Position numbers and translations under genes: made by a program
The notes under the pieces: generated by a model
What the model was told of the DNA's origin: nothing
What the model saw: only the letters and a program-made list of their open reading frames with translations
Database searches by the model: none
Assembly: GCF_026262505.1 (NCBI RefSeq)
Contig: NC_067203.1
Coordinates: 10,354,001-10,418,000, forward strand
DNA length: 64,000 nucleotides
Reading direction: 5' to 3'
From: Trichomonas vaginalis G3
Taxonomy: Eukaryota; Parabasalia; Trichomonadida; Trichomonadidae
In this document: positions 41,161-51,147 of the stretch, piece after piece
Numbering within the stretch: the first letter of the stretch is position 1
Layout: every line of letters begins with the position of its first letter

Positions 41161-41515
41161 TTTAATTTTTCGTAAGAAGTTTATTTTTTACTCGTTTATG
41201 AGGTCTTTAAACCCATTCAGGATTTAAACAATGTTTAATTAATCGCGGAATATCTGACATCATCTATATATAGCTTCTTTTAAAATTAATGTTAATTTTT
41301 TAATGGTTTATTTCATTATGTTTGGGCTGAGTGTAAATGCCTTACAATTTTGAAAATTTTTTAAATCTTGATTTATTCAAAAACGTAAGAATAAAAACCG
41401 TAAGAATCATATATTTTTTACTTCATATGTTAAAAAAAATGATATAAAATCGCTCGATATTGTATGAATTCTTACGTTTACAAAAAAAGTCACACAACCC
41501 GTCATATCTACTACT
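41161..41515 (-). repeat. Right terminal inverted repeat of Polinton A2 (355 bp)
   Basis: Reverse complement of 22169..22523, ending ...CTACTACT at 41515 and followed by the target duplication CTTAAC (41516..41521). Confidence 0.93.
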
Positions 41516-41521
41516 CTTAAC
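41516..41521. repeat. Target site duplication CTTAAC, right copy
   Basis: Directly follows the element end; same six bases as at 22163..22168. Confidence 0.92.
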
Positions 41522-42352
41522 GGCTAAGATTTAGGAAAAATGTTAAGTATCAAAAAGAAAGGAGGTCTGATATAGACAACATATATCGTTGAAGGTTGAA
41601 AAAATCTCTAATATTTGAGCCCAAAATTTCAAATTTTAATTTTTTGAAAAAAGAGGCCACCCGTATGTACGTTTATTTGAGAGGAGGAGGATTATATTTT
41701 TGAAAGGGTGAAACATTATGAATATGTTAATTATATAATAATATGTATTATTATAAAAAAGAAAAAATAAAGCACGTTAAAATTTTCTTTCTTGATTTTT
41801 TACAAAATCTACTTAGAATTATGCAAAATATGACTAAATAATTATAAATTTCAAGTTAAATTTTAATTTTGATAAATAATTTAAATTTCAAAATATCAAG
41901 TTCAGTTCGACTATGTATGTAGTAATTCCTCAATAAAGTGCCAAAACCCTATTAAAATATATGAACATTTTCAACATTTTAATGTTTTTATTTAAAAATT
42001 TGATGGAATATGAGCTTCAAACAATTATTATGTAAATAAAAATAATTAAATATATGTATTTATTCGTATTACAACCGTAGTAAGTCGATTCTTCCTTTCT
42101 TCTACTGAGTTTTGAATTTGATTTCGAATTGTAAAGAGATTCAAAGGGAAAATACTAGCGGAGAAAAACTACCTCCATGAAAGGGTCATAATGGACTCAA
42201 GTTGTATTTTTTGATATTTTTTGCTTTTCGAGCCTAAATAGGTAGCCAAGATAATGCCTAAAAATAAGGTTCTAAATTCTGAAGTTTACATGATCCTCTC
42301 GTGTGCACCCTTAAATCTAAATAATTTTATCAATTTATTTTTTATTTACAAA
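41522..42352. other. Intergenic before the kinase gene, with repeat fragment
   Basis: Mostly AT-rich. At about 41660..41698 a block with CCGTATGTACGTTTATTTG matches one at about 18598..18640. No gene recognised. The last bases include TCAATTTATT (about 42330), a weak initiator-like sequence for the kinase gene. Confidence 0.5.
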
Positions 42353-43663
42353 ATGTCCGACGAAAACAAGGTGATTCACAGCGGCTGGGGAACAAAATTA
42401 GGAGCTATTTTCAAGACATGGAGATATCGTTGGTTTGTTTTAACACAAACATCCTTATCATATTCAAAAACAAAGACCTCAGCTCCTAATGGCATAATTA
42501 ATTTGTCTCAAGTATCCGAAGTAGCACCAATGCCAGAGTGCATTCACCCACATGCGTTCAAAGTTGTCATACCTAATGTTCGTACATATCAAATTTTCGT
42601 AGAATCAGATGAAGCAATGAACGAATGGGTTCGTGTGCTTAACAAAGTACTCGGTGGTAAGTCCGCAAGTGATGTAAGCGTCGATGACTTCGATATTCTC
42701 AAAGTTCTTGGTAAGGGCTCATATGGCAAAGTTCAACTTGTCAAACATAAGGGAACTAATCAGATCTATGCTATGAAATCAATTTCTAAACGCCTTTTAG
42801 GTGAATACGAATTGGTTTCCCGCATTATCACCGAAAGAGATGTTCTTTTGAAGATCAACCATCCATTTTTAGTTTCAGCCCGCTACGCATTTCAAACGGA
42901 AACAAAGATCTTTTTGGTATTAGACTACGTTCAAGGCGGCGAGCTCTTCTCACGTCTCAGAGAAGAACGTAAATTCGTCGAAGAGCGAGCTAGATACTAT
43001 ATTGCCGAATTAGCTCATGCTATTGGTTACTTACACTCCATGGGAATCTGCCATCGCGATCTAAAACCGGAGAATATTCTTTTCGATAAAGATGGATACA
43101 TCAAACTTACTGATTTCGGTCTTGTTAAAGAACAGATGACAAAGGATGCTACCACAACAACATTTTGTGGCACACCTGAGTATCTCGCTCCAGAAATGGT
43201 CGCCGGTAATGCATATGACAATAATGTTGATTGGTGGGCGCTTGGAACTCTATCATACGAGATGCTCTACGGTGTTCCTCCGTTCTATGATGTCAATACA
43301 AACGCCATGTACCGCTCAATTCTCAGAGATGACATTGTTTTCCCAGAAGATGCCACTGAAGATGCAATTGATTTCATTCAGAAACTTCTTGATAAGAACC
43401 CTACTACACGTCTCGGTTCAGGACCAGAAGATTACAAAGAAGTTATTGGTCATAAATTCTTCGCTTCAATCAACTTCGACCAACTCCTCAAGAAACAAAT
43501 CCCAATGCAATGGAAGCCACAAATCTCTAGTAATACCGATGTTTCCGCTTTCGATCGGGAATTTACAACAGAAAAACCAAAACTTACTTACGAAGATCCT
43601 TCTCTCATCGGACAAAACGTACAAAGACAGCTTCAAGGTTTCACATACATGAACGAAGAGTAA
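42353..43663 (+). CDS. AKT/PKB-like AGC protein kinase with PH domain
   Basis: 436 residues from the ATG at 42353 (MSDENKVIHSGWGTKLGAIF...). An upstream in-frame ATG is disfavoured because the extension is AT-rich. A PH domain (residues ~8 to 100: KTWRYRWFVL...WVRVLNKVL) binds phosphoinositides or proteins at membranes. The kinase domain (~113 to 370) has GKGSYGKV, Lys142 in YAMK, HRDLKPEN (Asp236), DFG (254 to 256) and the AGC activation loop TTFCGTPEYLAPE with Thr270 at the PDK1 site. The C-terminal tail has a turn-motif-like Thr412 (KLTYEDP) and a hydrophobic-motif-like GFTY (Thr431). The order PH-kinase-tail is that of AKT. All catalytic residues are present. It is probably a signalling kinase acting at membranes; several such paralogues are expected in trichomonads. 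Confidence 0.92.
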   Translation: MSDENKVIHSGWGTKLGAIFKTWRYRWFVLTQTSLSYSKTKTSAPNGIINLSQVSEVAPMPECIHPHAFKVVIPNVRTYQIFVESDEAMNEWVRVLNKVLGGKSASDVSVDDFDILKVLGKGSYGKVQLVKHKGTNQIYAMKSISKRLLGEYELVSRIITERDVLLKINHPFLVSARYAFQTETKIFLVLDYVQGGELFSRLREERKFVEERARYYIAELAHAIGYLHSMGICHRDLKPENILFDKDGYIKLTDFGLVKEQMTKDATTTTFCGTPEYLAPEMVAGNAYDNNVDWWALGTLSYEMLYGVPPFYDVNTNAMYRSILRDDIVFPEDATEDAIDFIQKLLDKNPTTRLGSGPEDYKEVIGHKFFASINFDQLLKKQIPMQWKPQISSNTDVSAFDREFTTEKPKLTYEDPSLIGQNVQRQLQGFTYMNEE

Positions 43664-44048
43664 TTACAAAAAAATCTGACTTTATTGCTTTTTATTTGTA
43701 ATGTGATTAATGAGTATAACTTGTATTTTAAAATTTATGTTTATATTACACTTCTTTTTAACATTTAGATCATAAATAACTGTTTCTACTATCATATTTA
43801 AATTTGAATTATTTTTATATCAATAAAAGAACGTTTATAATTGAACAACCACTAATCACTTAGACAATATAGTAGAAATTAAGACTTATCACATATGATT
43901 CTGCATTATCATATTATATTTTTCAATTTTTAACTCAAAATCATTCAATATTCGGCATGATATAACTTGAATAAAATCAATAACTTTGAAATAACAAATA
44001 ATCTTAACATTATTTTTAATCAACACAATAACATAACAAATTAAATTT
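43664..44048. other. Intergenic between convergent genes, nothing recognised
   Basis: 385 bp of AT-rich DNA that must hold the 3' ends of both flanking genes. No RNA gene or repeat was recognised. Confidence 0.6.
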
Positions 44049-47000
44049 TCAATCTTTGCCTTCTTCAGTTTGAATTCTAGCAAATCTTGTTGGCATCATG
44101 TTTGAGCTAGATTGTACTCTGTTTGCAAACAAAACTATGAGCAAGGCTGTTCTTATGCTATGATTCTTATTATAATTAGTTGCAACCTTGTATAACGGAG
44201 ATAATAAGCAAGCTTTTTCTGTTCTCAGAATATCAACCTTCTTTGTCAAACTTCCAAATCCAATTTCTGTCAACAGAGACTCCTGAAGAAGATATCTTAA
44301 GTCTTGTGCATTGTACATTGGAGCACCTCCACATGTTACATTCATGTACATTGTTCTTGCCCAATTCATCCACTCCTTGTTATCGGCAATAGCAGCACAA
44401 GATTTGGCCAATTCTCTCTTAACCTTAGAGAGTTCTAATTCTGTCTTCTTTAACTTATCTGTGTATGTTTCTAATTCGCGATTTGCAATATCCTTTGCAT
44501 CAACAAGATTGCGCATTGTATCTGAAAGAGGTTTATCATTCGGGATTTGGAATTCTCTCTTTAGTTGAAGAGCTTCAATACCGGCTTTGATTACAGGGGA
44601 TTCTTCACGATTCTCTAAGTTCTTTGTTGCTTTTGCAATCAAATCCTCTGTCTTAATTCCTGTATCGATTTCTCTTGCAACTTTTGCAATGAATTCTTTA
44701 GCCATTTGAATCTCTTTTTCTTTTTCGCTTACAATAGCCTTATGATTTGACTCAAAAGCAGCACTGAGAGCAGCTTTAGAAGCATCTAAGCTTTCACGCT
44801 CCCTAACTACTTGGTCTGATAAAGTATTGTATTTATGTTTCAAGTTCCTTTCGCTTAAAGTAAGCTTAGCAATTTGTTCTTGCAATCCGTTTATTTTTTC
44901 TTCAAGCTGATGAACTTTATCTGAAGACTTTTGAGAATCATCTTGAGAATTCTTCAGGCGTTCTGTAAGAGCAAAGATATCTTTCTTATAAGATTCAATT
45001 GTTTGATCGTTCCTATCTTGAATCTCTTTGATCATCTTTGACATTGTTTGATTAACATCAACAATCTTTCTCTTCGCATCTTTGTGTTTCTTCATCAATG
45101 CCTTGGAAACTTTCATGAGCTCATTAACTTGTGTTTCTTTCTCTAATGCATAGTCTTGATGTTCTGTATGTAACTCTGCGATTAATTCTTCGCGTTCTTG
45201 TACGTCCATTGTAAGTTTGGCAACTCTGTTAAGCAATTCATCAACTGCTGATTGTAATTCTCCATTTCTTTGCTTGTAATCTTGCATTTCTTTTTCGTGT
45301 TCTTCTGTACTTGTCTTTAATGCTTCTTCTAGTTGTTCTTTATTGGAGTTTGCAGTTTCTTCAACAAGCTTCTGATGATCTTGCAATTTTTGAGCGAATT
45401 CAACTTTAGCTGCAAGAATTTCCTGTTGAATTGTCTCTGATAATTTGCTAGCCTTTTCACAGAACATGTCACGTTCTGCTTCAAGTTTCTTGATCTCTTG
45501 TTGTGCTGCTGTACGAAGTGTATCAATTTTACCCTTCATTTCTGCCAATTTATCTTTAGCATATTTGTTTTCTACAAACATATCATGAATGTTTTCTTTG
45601 ATCCACTCAACTGGATCAACATCTTCATCACCTAACATTTGTGAGAATATCATCTTAAGAGTTTCTTCTCTTTCAACGAGTTTCTTGGCTTCATTAGCCA
45701 TTGCTCTGAGATTCTCATTAACAGTCGCATTATCTTTCAATTCAATAACTCTTCTCTTATTTATCTCTGCATTCTCCATGAGCATTGCGTTGGCTGTGCA
45801 CATTGCAGAAAGAATAGCAACAACTTCAAGGAATGGAGATTGTTTAGAGAGATCATCATCAATGAAATCATGAACAATCTGAAGAGCTTCATTGAGATCT
45901 GTTGATTCATATGGTGAAGGATAATAAATAACATGATCCGGTTTGTTTTGATCAATAAAGATTGCAATTCTTGCGATATGTTGTTGTATAAACAATCTTT
46001 CATCAACATCATTTGTATTGGCAATCTTTCTGATGAACAAAAGTGTATTGTCAAGGAAACAATAAAGATTCATATATCTCTTCTTGAGTTTTTCATATTC
46101 TTCTGGCAAATCAGGTGTATTTTCGACATTTCCTGAGGAGGTACGAGCTCCATTTGTATTGATCAAGGCTTGTACAATTGCTTTGAGTTGCTCGTATTCT
46201 GTCTTTGAAGTGTCATTTGTGATTGGCTCTGTGATATCCATTGGAACAATTTCAATGATTTGTTCAAAGGTACTTGTGAAGTCGAAAAGAAGCTTTTCAC
46301 GTTGTACTTCAAAGTTTTGCTTTTCTTCTTCAACCTTGTACATTAAAGTATCATATTTATCTTTGTATTCTTTAGCAAGATTTTCGGTTGTTTGTAAAAC
46401 TTTGAATAATCTCTGAACAAACTTGGACATAGTGTTGCGAGACTCATATGCTTTAATAATTTCATCTCTTTGGCTGGCAATGACATCTTCAGATAGATTA
46501 ATATTCTGTAGCAAGCTGGAATTTTGTTTTTGAAGCTTTTCTATCTCTGTTGGTTTGTCTGAAGTAGCAATAGAATCGTGAGTTTCAAGTGGTGCAAGAA
46601 TCTTTTCATGAATTTCTTGATTTTCTTTCTCTAATTCAAGAATTCGATTTTGAAGTTGTGCGTTCTCGGCTGATAATTGATCATAATCATCATGTAATTG
46701 GTTATGGAGCTTCTTCAGTTTTGAATAGTCCGATTTTAAGTTGTGAAAATCGTCAATATTAATCTTTTGATATTTTTCAAGCTGTTGACGTAGTTTCGCA
46801 ATTTGTTTGACAAATTTGGTATTTTCATGAATCAGTGACTGTTCGTTATCCTGTGTTTTCTTAAGCTTATCGTTTATATTAATTGATTTCGAATTTTGTA
46901 ATGCTTGCTCTGAAAGCAAAGTAGCATTAACACTTTTATGATGGTTTAACTCTTCTGTAAGTTGAGAAATTGTTGCATCTTTCTCAGTCAATTTCTTTTT

Positions 47001-47453
47001 GAGATTTTGTATTTCAATTTGAAGTGTAGTTCTAGGAGCATCGAATTTTTGATCTTTAATCATATTTTTGAGATTTTGAACTTCTTGTGTAGCAGAATTT
47101 AATTTTGTAATTAAATCTTTCTTCGAGCTTTGAAGTAACTTGACTTGTAACTGGGATTTTTTGTTAGAAGCAACTAAATCATTAAGTACATTAATTGAGT
47201 CGTTTAAATTAGTAATTTTCCGTTTTGTTAACGTTTCACAAATTGCCATAAAGTCGGCAGCTGATGTAGATAAGTTTGGATTTGAGGAATCAACTGATGA
47301 TTTTCGACCTGAGGCTGGAAGTAAATTATTATCTTTTACAGCAGTTGATTTTGATCTATGATTATGCGATCTAACAGGATAATCATCATTGTCTGGTTTA
47401 GATTCTGATTTGTAGCTGTATGGTTGCTTCGAATGTCTATGATTCCGCTCCAT
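44049..47453 (-). CDS. Large coiled-coil protein (1134 aa)
   Basis: From the ATG at 47453 (MERNHRHSKQPYSYKS...). The first ~70 residues are polar and basic (disordered), then almost the whole chain to about residue 1020 is coiled-coil with heptads (for example LENTKFVKQIAKLRQQLEKY-type segments). A more globular break at ~430 to 570 is followed by a second long coiled coil and a C-terminal domain of ~100 residues (NKEWMNWARTMYMNVTCGGAPMYNAQDLRYLL...). Such proteins are structural: flagellar, basal-body, Golgi or centrosomal scaffolds in related protists. No motor or enzymatic motif was seen. The orientation is divergent from the 574-aa gene. Confidence 0.8.
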   Translation of the reverse strand: MERNHRHSKQPYSYKSESKPDNDDYPVRSHNHRSKSTAVKDNNLLPASGRKSSVDSSNPNLSTSAADFMAICETLTKRKITNLNDSINVLNDLVASNKKSQLQVKLLQSSKKDLITKLNSATQEVQNLKNMIKDQKFDAPRTTLQIEIQNLKKKLTEKDATISQLTEELNHHKSVNATLLSEQALQNSKSININDKLKKTQDNEQSLIHENTKFVKQIAKLRQQLEKYQKINIDDFHNLKSDYSKLKKLHNQLHDDYDQLSAENAQLQNRILELEKENQEIHEKILAPLETHDSIATSDKPTEIEKLQKQNSSLLQNINLSEDVIASQRDEIIKAYESRNTMSKFVQRLFKVLQTTENLAKEYKDKYDTLMYKVEEEKQNFEVQREKLLFDFTSTFEQIIEIVPMDITEPITNDTSKTEYEQLKAIVQALINTNGARTSSGNVENTPDLPEEYEKLKKRYMNLYCFLDNTLLFIRKIANTNDVDERLFIQQHIARIAIFIDQNKPDHVIYYPSPYESTDLNEALQIVHDFIDDDLSKQSPFLEVVAILSAMCTANAMLMENAEINKRRVIELKDNATVNENLRAMANEAKKLVEREETLKMIFSQMLGDEDVDPVEWIKENIHDMFVENKYAKDKLAEMKGKIDTLRTAAQQEIKKLEAERDMFCEKASKLSETIQQEILAAKVEFAQKLQDHQKLVEETANSNKEQLEEALKTSTEEHEKEMQDYKQRNGELQSAVDELLNRVAKLTMDVQEREELIAELHTEHQDYALEKETQVNELMKVSKALMKKHKDAKRKIVDVNQTMSKMIKEIQDRNDQTIESYKKDIFALTERLKNSQDDSQKSSDKVHQLEEKINGLQEQIAKLTLSERNLKHKYNTLSDQVVRERESLDASKAALSAAFESNHKAIVSEKEKEIQMAKEFIAKVAREIDTGIKTEDLIAKATKNLENREESPVIKAGIEALQLKREFQIPNDKPLSDTMRNLVDAKDIANRELETYTDKLKKTELELSKVKRELAKSCAAIADNKEWMNWARTMYMNVTCGGAPMYNAQDLRYLLQESLLTEIGFGSLTKKVDILRTEKACLLSPLYKVATNYNKNHSIRTALLIVLFANRVQSSSNMMPTRFARIQTEEGKD

Positions 47454-47856
47454 TTCAACTAAAATCTCTTCTGGGGGCCGTTTAAAAATATTCAACGAAA
47501 TTTTTTGAAAACTCTTGAGAGAGTGGAATAACCTGTTTACCTTGATTACCTCTAAAGTTAATGATTTTTGGTTGTCAAATCCTCAATAACAAAATTGGGC
47601 AAAAAAATGGATAGATTTCTTTCAGTTATTAAGTCAAGTAATTATGTGATCCTAGCATATTTTGTATTGGTAACTTCAATGAACTATTTCGGTGGTTTTT
47701 TCATTCTTGAAATTTCAAATCGATAAAATAAAAAGAATTTAGTCTGCACAAAAATGTGACCATTATGTAATTATTCTAAATCTACTAGAATATGCATCAC
47801 TCGGAAAAGACGTTAAAGGCTTTGCTCACTAAAATTGACAATTTTTTTTACATCGG
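47454..47856. other. Divergent promoter region between the two coiled-coil genes
   Basis: 403 bp between divergent start codons. It contains TCACTAAA (about 47827), a possible initiator for the 574-aa gene. No other element was recognised. Confidence 0.45.
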
Positions 47857-49581
47857 ATGAGTATTTTCAGGCGCAATTCAATATTAGATAATACTATTTT
47901 GCATAGTCGTACAGGATCTATTAGTGACCTGAAAGCTGCTCAAAACCGAGAAAATAATGCCCCTGATTCTCCAACTCGAAATTTTAATCGAACTGAACCA
48001 GGGACATTGCCGCGAGCAAACTCAATGTCAAGCAACTTACAGATGCGACCAGGAACTGCGCTTGGTGGATCGAGATTTCTTGCTAATTTAAATCGAGATT
48101 CAGACATGAATTCATTAAATTCCAGAGAAAATTTATCAAGGACAGATTCAATGCCACGAAGATTAGAAGGGAGACCACCTCCGATTCCAAGGCAGAATCT
48201 TCAGCCAAATCCAGAACAAGATAATCTAAATTCTTCATCTCCACCACCAATGAATAACCAACCTCCTCCACCTGAAAACCAACATAGTGAAGAGATAAAT
48301 GGCGTTAAAATAACCATACAAAACCAAGAAAACGTTCGGCCGCAGTCAGCAAGATTTCTGACTGGATCTCTTTTTTCCAAAAACGATGATGAGCCTAATC
48401 CACTTAATATCCGACCCCAATCTGCAAGATTACTCCCGAGTTCGAATAATAACGACCAATTGTTCACGCAAACTCAACCGGTACAAACGCCTCCACCGCA
48501 GCCAAAAGGAGATATTGTATTTCCCAAGATACAGACTGAAGGAAATCCACAGCCAAAAGAGGTCCCTCCCCCAATTGATGTAGCTCATTTCACAAATACC
48601 TATTCATCTGATAGCTACAACTTTACCCCAAGTGCTCCTCCTGAGAGTACTCCTATAAATCCGCAAGTTGAGGCAGCTAAACGTTTAAGTCGTACTGAGA
48701 AAAAGCTAATAGATACGATCAACAGATCTTTAACTAATTTCAAGCAATCATTCACACGAGAGCTAAGCAAATCATTCAGAAACGATTATTACAACTCTAC
48801 TCAAGAGCTCGATCAGTTCAAAAATGATATAATTAATGAAACTAACGATTTTCTGAAAACTATCGAAATCTACCCAATTGATGTAACATCAATTTCTAAC
48901 AGAATCGGTATTACGCTTGATGATGGCGCAAAGCATATTAAAATGCTGTTATCTGATAGCGAAATGCAACAACAAACGAAATTTGAATCTAAAAAGGATT
49001 TACTTACAGATTACAGTCGCTCATTAAACGAGTACTGCAAAGCATATACAGATAATACGAAAGCTATTTTAGATAAGTTAAATTTAGCTTTAAGTCGGAT
49101 TAATCAAGAAAAAGATAAGATTATATCGAAGCGTCAGGAAATTACAAGGAGACAACGCTCTATTAAACTAAAACGTTCGGATTTGGAAAATACAGCTGCA
49201 AGACAAAAATTAGAAATCGAAAACTCGCTTAGAACAGCAGAACAGATTCAAGCCGCACTCGAAAATATGAACGATGAGGACTCTACTCAAAATAAGTCAG
49301 AAATATACAGAAACATCGATCAAGAAATTGATAAAATCCTCAATTTCTTGGACAACAATGAAATGTCAGAATTTCAAGACGCAGCCACAAGAATTGCTCA
49401 GAATATGGATGCTGTCAACTCTGGACTTCTGGCTGATTTCAATGATATTAATGATGCGGAAATTATGGCCGCTCAGTCTATTCGAACGGCTTTATTACAG
49501 ATGCCAAGGCCAGTACCAATGATAAGTTTCGTCAATGAAGACTCTCCAACGAAATCTGTTGGACGTGTGAAAAATCATTAA
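47857..49581 (+). CDS. Pro-rich/coiled-coil protein (574 aa)
   Basis: Residues 1 to ~270 are disordered, rich in Ser, Asn and Pro, with short repeats of the RPQSARFL/RPQSARLL type (around residues 160 and 190) and poly-Pro stretches (SSPPPMNNQPPPPENQ) that could bind SH3, EVH1 or profilin-like partners. Residues ~275 to 545 form a long helical/coiled-coil domain. The layout resembles transition-fibre or cytoskeletal adaptor proteins (FBF1-like is one idea), but I could not identify it firmly. It is divergently arranged with the 1134-aa coiled-coil gene, which may imply a shared promoter and a common structure. Confidence 0.75.
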   Translation: MSIFRRNSILDNTILHSRTGSISDLKAAQNRENNAPDSPTRNFNRTEPGTLPRANSMSSNLQMRPGTALGGSRFLANLNRDSDMNSLNSRENLSRTDSMPRRLEGRPPPIPRQNLQPNPEQDNLNSSSPPPMNNQPPPPENQHSEEINGVKITIQNQENVRPQSARFLTGSLFSKNDDEPNPLNIRPQSARLLPSSNNNDQLFTQTQPVQTPPPQPKGDIVFPKIQTEGNPQPKEVPPPIDVAHFTNTYSSDSYNFTPSAPPESTPINPQVEAAKRLSRTEKKLIDTINRSLTNFKQSFTRELSKSFRNDYYNSTQELDQFKNDIINETNDFLKTIEIYPIDVTSISNRIGITLDDGAKHIKMLLSDSEMQQQTKFESKKDLLTDYSRSLNEYCKAYTDNTKAILDKLNLALSRINQEKDKIISKRQEITRRQRSIKLKRSDLENTAARQKLEIENSLRTAEQIQAALENMNDEDSTQNKSEIYRNIDQEIDKILNFLDNNEMSEFQDAATRIAQNMDAVNSGLLADFNDINDAEIMAAQSIRTALLQMPRPVPMISFVNEDSPTKSVGRVKNH

Positions 49582-50174
49582 TTTTATATATTTATTTTTT
49601 GTTTATCTTTGTTTGTAAATGTATGTTTATGTTTAGATATCGGTTTTACTAAATATGTTGAGTGTTCAAATACAGTTTTGTATACAAAATAATGGAATAT
49701 AAAATCTAAAATCAGTAAAAATAAAAGATATCGTAAAATTTCTGCATTAAATCAAACATAAATGAATAATAAAATCTTTATGCCGTGATTAACAGGATAT
49801 ATTTTTTGGAAATAATTCCAAAAAAAGTAGAAAATCAAAATTTTGAGATTTTTTTTAACAAATTTATCATTTGTTTTCTGATTTTCAAAAAAAATTTGGA
49901 AAATCTAAGTATTGCTCTTAGATTACCTATCGAATTTAAAATGTTTTTATTCCATAATTATTGCAAAACCATAAAATATTAATATTTTTCTTTTTAATTT
50001 TATTATCTAAACATACAATTTCTGCGCAATATTACTAAATGTAACTAAAAATCCATATAAAGGCTCATATCTTTTAGAAATTGTTAAGATAAACAAATAT
50101 TCTAATTTCAATTGATGGATATTGCTGAAATGAATGATAAAAGTAGAATTAATTAAGTATATAAATAACATTGT
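49582..50174. other. Intergenic between convergent genes, nothing recognised
   Basis: About 593 bp, AT-rich, between the end of the 574-aa gene and the end of H2B. Open frames here are short and of intergenic composition. Confidence 0.6.
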
Positions 50175-50564
50175 TTATTCGGCGTTGAACTTGGCGACAG
50201 CCTTGCCACCTTCAGAAACAGCATGCTTAGCAAGATCGCCTGGAAGGACAAGACGAACAGCTGTTTGAACTTCGCGGGAACCAAGTGTGTTACGTTCGTT
50301 CATGTCGACAAGGCGAGCGCCTTCCTGAGCAATACGCTCGAAAATATCTGTAACGAAGGAGTTCATGACCATCATAGCCTTGTTGGAGATACCAATATCT
50401 GGGTGGACCTGCTTAAGAACCTTGAAAATGTAGGAGGAGAATGTTTCGGCACGCTTCTTGTGGCGGAGTTTCTTATCTTGCTTAGCAGCGTTGGCGGCAT
50501 CAACACCCTCGACGGCTGGCTTCTTTTCTGTTGGTGTTTTAGAGGCTGGCTTCTTGGAAGACAT
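50175..50564 (-). CDS. Histone H2B
   Basis: 129 residues. The basic N-terminal tail ([15 protein letters not shown]) is followed by the H2B histone fold: [22 protein letters not shown], then [16 protein letters not shown] and the C-terminal [22 protein letters not shown] helix with the conserved end. It forms the H2A-H2B dimer of the nucleosome. It is divergently transcribed with H2A (163 bp between start codons). Codon use is more GC-rich and regular than in the neighbours, as expected of a highly expressed gene. The ATG at 50564 has TCATTATT as initiator 9 to 12 bases upstream. Confidence 0.97.
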   Translation of the reverse strand: MSSKKPASKTPTEKKPAVEGVDAANAAKQDKKLRHKKRAETFSSYIFKVLKQVHPDIGISNKAMMVMNSFVTDIFERIAQEGARLVDMNERNTLGSREVQTAVRLVLPGDLAKHAVSEGGKAVAKFNAE

Positions 50565-50727
50565 TCTAAATAATGATCACTTTTTTTGGCGCCAATATTC
50601 TTCAAGCAGTTATGTTAAAAATAGGGGGTGTAAAAAGTCATTTTTCATTTTTTGGAAAATTGCCATTTTAGACCCACATAAATAAAGATAATTTTTGGCG
50701 GGATGGGTATTAAATCATTATTTATTA
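50565..50727. promoter_or_regulatory. Bidirectional H2B/H2A promoter with Inr and E2F-like sites
   Basis: Contains initiator elements TCATTATT toward both genes (50569..50576 on the minus strand for H2B, and TCATTATTTATTA starting at 50715 for H2A). Two TTTTTGGCG motifs lie at about 50583..50592 (TTTTTGGCGCC) and 50692..50703 (TTTTTGGCGGGA). These match the E2F consensus TTTSSCGC, so cell-cycle control is plausible. The E2F7/8-like gene lies 500 bp downstream of H2A. Confidence 0.6.
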
Positions 50728-51147
50728 ATGCCAGCTAAGAAGGGTGTTAAGAAAACAGCTACAAAGACCGCCGTTGATGGTGAACGCCAACATCCAAAGA
50801 CACGTTCATCTCGTGCCGGTCTTCAGTTCCCTGTCGGCCGTCTTCATAGATTCCTCCGTGAAGGCCGTTATGGTGAGCGTGTCGGTGCAGGTGCTCCAGT
50901 CTTCATGGCTGCTGTTCTTGAGTATCTTACAGTCGAAGTTCTCGAACTTGCTGGTAACGCTGCTCGTGATAACAAGAAGACACGTATTTCCCCACGCCAC
51001 ATCATGCTTGCCGTTCGTAACGATGAAGAATTGAACCAATTACTCTCTAACATTACAATCGCCTCTGCAGGTGTTGTTCCACACATCCACAAGGTCCTCC
51101 TTGGCAATCCAAAGAAGGGCAAGGATGCTTCCCAAACACAAGAATAA
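50728..51147 (+). CDS. Histone H2A
   Basis: 139 residues from the ATG at 50728 ([16 protein letters not shown]...); an upstream in-frame ATG would add 11 residues but lies before the initiator. The histone fold is clear: [20 protein letters not shown], then [28 protein letters not shown], then [20 protein letters not shown]. The tail ends [10 protein letters not shown], with an SQ pair near the C-terminus as in H2A.X variants (the usual end is SQE plus a hydrophobic residue). It is paired divergently with H2B. Confidence 0.97.
   Translation: MPAKKGVKKTATKTAVDGERQHPKTRSSRAGLQFPVGRLHRFLREGRYGERVGAGAPVFMAAVLEYLTVEVLELAGNAARDNKKTRISPRHIMLAVRNDEELNQLLSNITIASAGVVPHIHKVLLGNPKKGKDASQTQE

Larger units (their letters stand above)
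22169..41515 (+). mobile_element. Polinton/Maverick A2, complete end to end (19,347 bp)
   Basis: The element is bounded by 355-bp terminal inverted repeats that look identical to each other, with AG...CT ends and 6-bp target duplication CTTAAC. Gene order: 368-aa unknown, pPolB, integrase, small ORFs, primase-SF3 helicase between inverted repeats, fibre-like protein, minor-capsid-like genes, a nested DNA transposon, 214-aa and 299-aa unknowns, packaging ATPase, major capsid protein, two small MAAG-type proteins and a 114-aa unknown. Capsid, ATPase and several small genes look whole; the replication, integrase, fibre and minor capsid regions are broken, about fifteen breaks in total. Identical ends point to a recent insertion. 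No maturation protease was recognised. It is inserted in gene-free, repeat-rich DNA. Confidence 0.95.

Noticed and set aside
42254-42352. Longer N-terminus of the AKT-like kinase
   Set aside because: The 33-residue extension is AT-rich and not PH-domain-like; the start at 42353 fits the domain boundary.
47454-47495. Longer N-terminus of the 1134-aa coiled-coil protein
   Set aside because: The extension would start at a TTG codon; the first ATG in frame is at 47453.
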